The notes beneath the pieces were generated by a model, which saw nothing but the letters and a program-made list of their open reading frames with translations, did not search any database and had not been told where the DNA came from. The translations under genes and the position numbers were made by a program. Positions 58,850 to 64,000 of a DNA stretch of 64,000 nt are shown piece by piece. Numbering within the stretch: position 1 is the first letter of the stretch; each line of letters starts with the position of its first letter. The DNA comes from Taeniopygia guttata (Eukaryota > Chordata > Aves > Passeriformes > Estrildidae), in the NCBI RefSeq assembly GCF_048771995.1, contig NC_133034.1, positions 4,971,001-5,035,000 of the forward strand, read 5' to 3'.

Positions 58850-61116
58850 TTCACCTGGGTGATCCTAGCACGGGAAGCAGGAAGCTGGGAGGGCTGATTA
58901 ACAGGATTGAGGACTGCACCTGTCTTGTGAAAGGGAAGGACTGGAGCACATGAGTAGGATGAGTAGGCTGGTGCCTGCCAGGGCTTGGGGGTCCAGTGCG
59001 CTCTGAACATGGTGTATGGACCAGCTGCCAGCTCCAGTCATTGCACACTGGGGCTTTTCCTGAGCTCCTCAACCTGGCAGACCCTCTCCTGCCCCAGCCT
59101 CCTCTGCAGGATGGAAAAGAGTCAAACTCCAAGCTCCTTTTCCCCTCACCTGTTCTCACGCAGCTGTTGCTGAAGACACTTCCATGCTCCTCTTGTCCAG
59201 GGCTGTGTGGCTGGGCGGGGGGTGAGGTGTGTGGGATGAGGAGCACAGCAGGATGTTGTGAAAATGACTGTTTCAGGTTGAACAGTCCCTCAGTTCACTT
59301 TATTAGGTGGAATGACTGAGTCTAAATCTCTTAAATACTGGAGAGCTGAAATAAAGCCATAAAAACTTGAAGATAAACTGGAAGGCTGCAGAACTTGATA
59401 AGTTAGAGTGGGTGAATTAATCTGCTTTCAATTTTGTCCCAAAATACATGCTCTTGAAGTGACACTTGAAAGTGTAACTCAGTCTCTGATCACACCTTCA
59501 AATTAGAGCAATGAGGGGCTTTTTGCTTCCTGGGAAATTAAATAAGCAAGGATTCAAAAGGCTGGAAGTTTGTGAATGTGCATGAAGGAACTGCTGGCCT
59601 TTGTTCTTGTAAATAAACCCAAATCTTCCCCCAGGCAGCCTGGCTGCAGCAGGAATAGGTTGTGACCACCCACCTGGGGCATTTCCACGGCCTCTTCACC
59701 CACTGCCCCCATCCTGCCCCACCAGGCTGCAGGGGAGGGGGTCATCTGTGGAGCTCCTCTGTTGCATGGCAGAGCCTTTGTGCCCCTTCCTTCCTCCTAG
59801 TGCTGAGCAGCAGGCCCAGGCAATGGGGTGCCCATGGCACATGGACACTGCACAGCCCCACCACCCCCCCTGGCAGTGCCAGTGTCCACATCTGGGGACA
59901 CCTATCATCAGGAATGTTTCCAGGTGGAAAGCAAGGAGACATGAGAGGTCAGTGGTCTGGTGCACTGTTCTCCTGTCACGTCACCACCCAGGCCCCATCT
60001 GAGTGCCCCTCTCCTCCAAATACGTGCTGTGGAGCAACCTCCTCTTGCATCTTTTCTCTGTCACTATAGGTAAAGACTTTTCTTTGGGGTTACCCAGCTC
60101 AAAGGCATGTCCACCAGTGTGTGTGATCAGTCAGGAAGCACAGAATCTCCTTAACAAAAAACATCCATGTCCTGAAAAGCTCTGGGGTGATCTACTCCAA
60201 AAAACCCCTCCATCACACAGTGAGAAGCCCTTATGCCACCTGGAGCACAGGGACAAGCATCTCTGCTGAGGAAGCAATCCAGCCCAAACTCTCCACAGTG
60301 CCTGGCAGTTTGTGGATAACCACATGCTGCTCCTTTGGGGCAGCATCTGGTTATCCCTCCTGGCAGACAGCCACAAAAATCCTCAATCCCCACAGCAGCC
60401 CAACAGGCACCTCTGAGCCCCATGTTGGAGCTGGAGAGGGAGTGTGCTGGGGAAAAGGCCACAAGACCAGACACTGCTTGAAAAGCTGGATGAAGGCACT
60501 GGGTTTTTTTCATCCTGCTTCTCTCCCACAGCTCCCAACACGAGCCCCAGACTGGCAGCTTTGACCCCCATAGCTGCTGCCCAGACCTTGCCCTGCTTGT
60601 TCCTCCCACAGAGCTGGATGTGAGGCAGCAGGCACAGGACAGAGGGGTCCTCCCATCCTAATGCTGCTTCTCCTCCTGTGGGGAGACAGTGGGAAGTGCC
60701 ACCCTGGTGCTCCTGTTGATGGCTGCTTCTCCTCTTGAGCAACATCAGTCTCCCTGTGCAGGAGGGGCAGGGGACAGGAGGAGGATGAGGGTGGATGGGC
60801 GTGCAGGCCCCTTCCCCATTTGGAAACACTTTCCTCCAAGCAGCCAGGAGGAGGCCCTGCCACTGTTTGAGCTGGAGGTGGGGATCTGGGTGGCCCTGAG
60901 TGGAGAGGGCTCAGTAGGACTCATGGAGAGGTAGCGAGGGGGAGCAGCTCCCCCTTGCACCCTGGAGGGACTGGTGCCTGGTCAAGGGATTTTGGGGCAC
61001 CAGGAAGATTTAAGCACTGTGTTCACCTCACACCTACAAGAACACAGTTTTTGTTGGTTTTTGCAACCTGCTGGGTGCTGCCAGCCAAGGGGCACAGTGC
61101 CAGCCCAGGAGCTATG
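58850..61116. other. Spacer between ANO7 relic and solo LTR
   Basis: About 2.3 kb with many short GC-driven open frames on both strands and no protein family that I can recognise. The ANO7 N-terminal exons should lie here if anything of them survives, but that part is poorly conserved even among vertebrates and nothing could be identified. Confidence 0.55.
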
Positions 61117-61122
61117 TGGGGG

Positions 61123-61740
61123 TGTCAGAATCTGTGGGTATTGGTGATTCCGAGATTGTAGAAAGTCTCTGTCTTTCTGCCCCATTGCCAAAGAAGAAGC
61201 CATAATTCGTCTGTGCTGGTTTCAAGGTTGTTTATTTTTGTTTATCTATAACATGTTCTGCTGCCCTGCCGCAGCTCTGTCCTGCAGGGCAGCGTGTGGG
61301 GCTCTGCCCTCAGTGGGATGGTACAAACATTATATATTAGAAACTACGTGTACTATATTTACAATAATGTGCCAATATCTGTCCTCTACGTTGAACAGCA
61401 TGTCCCCAGCCTAAACCAATAGAAAAATGCCAACACCACAGTGAAACATGGAGGGCATGAAGAAGGAGGAAAAGGACAAGACACACCCAATTCCTCCATC
61501 TTGTCCCCTTTGGACCCCTAATCTAGAAATCTAAAATTTTACTTTTGCACCCGTGTCACACTTAATTATTACTCTTATCAAACACTCAGAGCTTGTAATT
61601 CATCCTGTAAGATTGAAAACTCTTTTCCATGGACAGAGATCACAGACAGTGTCTCTCAGGCTCTGTCCAGGGGGGTTCCTGACCCCTGCCAGGGTCCCAG
61701 ACCTGCCAGGGCAGCCAGAGGGAAGCCCTGGATTCCCACA
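61123..61740 (-). mobile_element. Solo LTR of an endogenous retrovirus (whole-looking)
   Basis: A 618-bp unit with TG...CA termini (plus strand TGTCAGAATC ... GATTCCCACA). It is flanked on both sides by TGGGGG (61117-61122 and 61741-61746), a 6-bp target duplication. Minus-strand orientation is set by AATAAA (plus TTTATT at 61231-61236) near its end. No internal retroviral sequence lies beside it, so it is the product of LTR-LTR recombination. The 6-bp duplication points to class II (alpha/beta-like) avian elements. The text resembles a family common in songbirds. Identical duplications and clean ends suggest it is fairly young. Confidence 0.85.
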
Positions 61741-61746
61741 TGGGGG

Positions 61747-62669
61747 TGCAGCACTGATGGAACAGAGTAACTGAGACGCTGCTTTTACAGTCCCCAGGGA
61801 GAGTTCGTGGCACTCTGAGGGACTCAAAGCAAATCCACCTCACCACATTCCCAGTTCAGGGACATGGTGGGGTGCAGGCCCCCCAGCCAAGCCCAGTCAC
61901 CACAGCACCTCCACAGCATCACAATCCACAGCAGAGCTGCCAGTGAGCAAACGCAACACGGCCCACAAAGGGCAACTAAAATGTTACAGGGCCACACTGT
62001 CCTACCTAACATGCCCAGTCTCCAGCTGAAGAAGGGATTCTTCCCACTCTTTCAAAGATACAGATTCATGTCAGATCGGAACAAATCAAATGACCACCAA
62101 GAGCACATTTTCAAGCACCCCTCCTGTGTTTTCCTTGTTCCCCTGGACTGATGGCTGTTGGACAAACACAGCAGCTGATGGCAAGTGCTTTCCAGGGTTT
62201 TTCAGCAGATGGAGAGATGCAGTTCAGTGGCCTGGATCAAACACAGGTGCAGAGGGAACAGCAATACTACACTGCCATCTTCCACAGAAGCAGGACGTGA
62301 TTCAGATTTTCTGATGGCAAACACTTCTACAACAAAGTTCCACCAAACCCTTACCTGGGTTAATATATTAACGTCAGCTTGTCCCCAGTCCTCTCATAAG
62401 CCTGTAGCTGTGTTTAAATCTTGAGTACAGAAAGGCTACTCCCCCTGCAGCCCCATGTTGTACCACCAGGTATACCTGGGTACTAACCTGGGTTAGATCT
62501 TTTTTCACCTTTTTACAGGCCATTCCTGAGCCTTGATCTGAAGGCGATGTTTGTGAGGATATTCCTAACCTGAATGTGTGTCAGGTCTGCAAGTGGCTCA
62601 CATGGCTTCAGTCTGCTGCAAACACCTTCTGGTAAAACCTCCCCTATGAAATAAAAACCACAGGCACAG
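61747..62669. other. Spacer between solo LTR and PPP1R7 3' end
   Basis: About 0.9 kb. No coding exon, no clear repeat and no RNA gene recognised. Any read-through 3' UTR of PPP1R7 would lie here. Confidence 0.55.
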
Positions 62670-62880
62670 CGAAGGCTCTTGTGTTAAGATTTAATAATAA
62701 TAATAACAACATTTCAAAAACAATGAGTGCATTGTACACGAGACCTGGTTTCAGTGCTTTTTGTTGACTTTTTGCCCTGTGTGTGTCAGTGTACTGAAGA
62801 CCTGGGGAATGGTGAGTGGATAAAAAACCCCGCTGGGACATTTCTTGGAGGAGGGCTGGGGAGAGAGGGCAGCAAGAGTT
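62670..62880 (-). other. PPP1R7: PPP1R7 3' UTR
   Basis: Short minus-strand 3' UTR from the stop at 62881 to about 20 nt past an ATTAAA signal (plus TTTAAT, 62690-62695). The canonical AATAAA further down at 61231-61236 belongs to the solo LTR and is not needed. A longer UTR cannot be excluded. Confidence 0.65.
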
Positions 62881-63057
62881 TCAGAATCGAACGAAGGTGG
62901 CATCGATCTGCCGCACAGTCGGGAGGGCCAGCATGATTTTGCGCCGGTACTGGGGGTCCTTCTGCAGGGGGTTTCTCTCCAGGTATACAGTCTCCAAATT
63001 CTTGGCTCCTTTCAGCTCATCCAGGTCGCTCCAGCTCTCCACGAGGTTGTCATTCAT
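62881..63057 (-). CDS. PPP1R7: PPP1R7 last exon, protein phosphatase 1 regulatory subunit 7 (partial)
   Basis: PPP1R7 (SDS22) is a leucine-rich-repeat protein that binds the catalytic subunit of protein phosphatase 1 and affects its assembly and mitotic function. This exon encodes the C-terminal 58 residues, from MNDNLVESWSDLDELKG through the last repeat and cap (LETVYLERNPLQKDPQYRRK) to the conserved terminus IDATFVRF and TGA at 62883-62881. The acceptor is CTCTGCAG directly upstream (63059-63058). It is near-identical to remembered vertebrate SDS22. All earlier exons lie to the right of the window. Confidence 0.97.
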   Translation of the reverse strand: MNDNLVESWSDLDELKGAKNLETVYLERNPLQKDPQYRRKIMLALPTVRQIDATFVRF

Positions 63058-63059
63058 CT

Positions 63060-64000
63060 GCAGAGCACACACAGGCATGTTCACACCCACAGGGATCCCC
63101 AAAAGAAGGAGAGCAGTTGTGGTGCTGTGTCACTGCTGCCAAGGCACCACCGCTCACCAACACCTTCTCTACAAGATCCTTCTTGCCCTGGAGCCTCTGA
63201 GCTGAGCTTTCCTGTCTCACATCCCAGGCCTCAGCACTAAACCCAACTCCCCCACGCTGTCCTGGCTGCTGGGCACATGCCTCACCCTTCAGACAGCAGA
63301 TCCAGTCCAGCCAGTGTGCTAGGAAAGACTGCAAGTCTGCCAGTCTCTGCACCATCTCCCACTCCACCATGCATTTATGGGCTGGAAATCTTTATGTCAT
63401 AATTTATTTCTACTGTGACACCCATCTTTACTTTTATGACTTCTCAGGAAACATTAAAAAAGGTCCCAGACTGAAAAGAAAAGCAACGTTTTCCTCTCTC
63501 CTCAACATAAACTTCCCTGCAAAAACTGCTTCAACACTCCAGAAGAAATGCCAAACTCCCTGATTTGGGTTCTTCTCCTGCCTCATTGTTGGCTCAGCAA
63601 TTGCACACAAAGGAATGAGTGCTTCAGCTGTCCAACAAGAAAGCAAAGCTGCAAGGTGGACACATGCTGTCCAACCCTGAGACAACAGCACCCTTTGCTT
63701 TTGGATACAGAGTCACTGCAGCAATGCCACCTTCACATAAAATGTAAAAAACCTCACTGGATTGTCTCATTCTGCTACAGCTCATCACAATGTTACTTCA
63801 CCCAAGTCACTCAACTTTCAGATATCACAGTCCCTCCACTGGGGATATGCTACTGGAAAACTGCTAGAAGACTGTCACAGTAGCTAGGATTTTGAATTCT
63901 GTTTACTTAATGTGTTAAAGGACATTGTTATGTGGCTTCAACCGTTCAGCCAGTGAAAAAAAATATAAATTGGTAGATACAATACTGGTTTCCACTGAAA
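63060..64000. other. PPP1R7 last intron (partial)
   Basis: AT-richer sequence to the right edge. Minus-strand reading shows no further leucine-rich-repeat exon, so this is taken as intron. Confidence 0.7.

Noticed and set aside
61231-61236. AATAAA (minus) as the PPP1R7 poly(A) signal
   Set aside because: It lies inside the solo LTR at its proper place. PPP1R7 has a nearer ATTAAA at 62690-62695.

Overview
This is a bird genome window, probably a passerine. It carries CR1 LINE tails in both orientations, avian endogenous retrovirus pieces and two large CpG islands. Its gene order matches the reverse complement of human 2q37.3 (PPP1R7 - ANO7 - HDLBP - SEPTIN2). No bacterial-type features, CRISPR arrays or tRNA/rRNA genes were seen.

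Layout. (1) 1-16.95 kb: SEPTIN2 on the minus strand. Ten coding exons (249-13911) are in the window. The last exon or exons, with the end of the coiled coil, lie beyond the left edge. A non-coding first exon ends at a good donor at 16768. The introns hold CR1 tails, an old retroviral gag/pol fragment (about 6.05-7.64 kb), a pure GGGGA microsatellite and a GC-rich minisatellite. (2) 15.9-17.6 kb: CpG island at the SEPTIN2 5' end, with YY1, RFX-like, NRF1-like and AP-1-like sites and two plus-strand splice donors. It looks like a bidirectional promoter. (3) 17.6-30.2 kb: spacer with CR1 fragments and no convincing gene; it may be intron of a longer HDLBP transcript. (4) 30.2-32.2 kb: second CpG island with a combined TATA/CArG promoter, taken as an HDLBP promoter. 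(5) 30.9-55.7 kb: complete HDLBP (vigilin) on the plus strand. All 26 coding exons (35686-53364) join in frame to 1267 residues, followed by a roughly 2.3 kb 3' UTR with two poly(A) signals. (6) 55.99-58.69 kb: decayed minus-strand copy of ANO7 exactly in its syntenic slot, with frameshifts, damaged donors, missing membrane exons and a local foldback repeat. (7) 61123-61740: solo LTR with 6-bp flanking duplications. (8) 62.67-63.06 kb: last exon and 3' UTR of PPP1R7 on the minus strand; the rest lies beyond the right edge.

The intact genes are housekeeping: a filament-forming septin GTPase, a multi-KH RNA-binding protein of the ER and polysomes, and a protein phosphatase 1 regulator. They do not form one pathway. 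The most unusual signals are the ANO7 wreck with its foldback, the G-rich minisatellite directly behind SEPTIN2 exon 1, and the two alternative HDLBP promoters.
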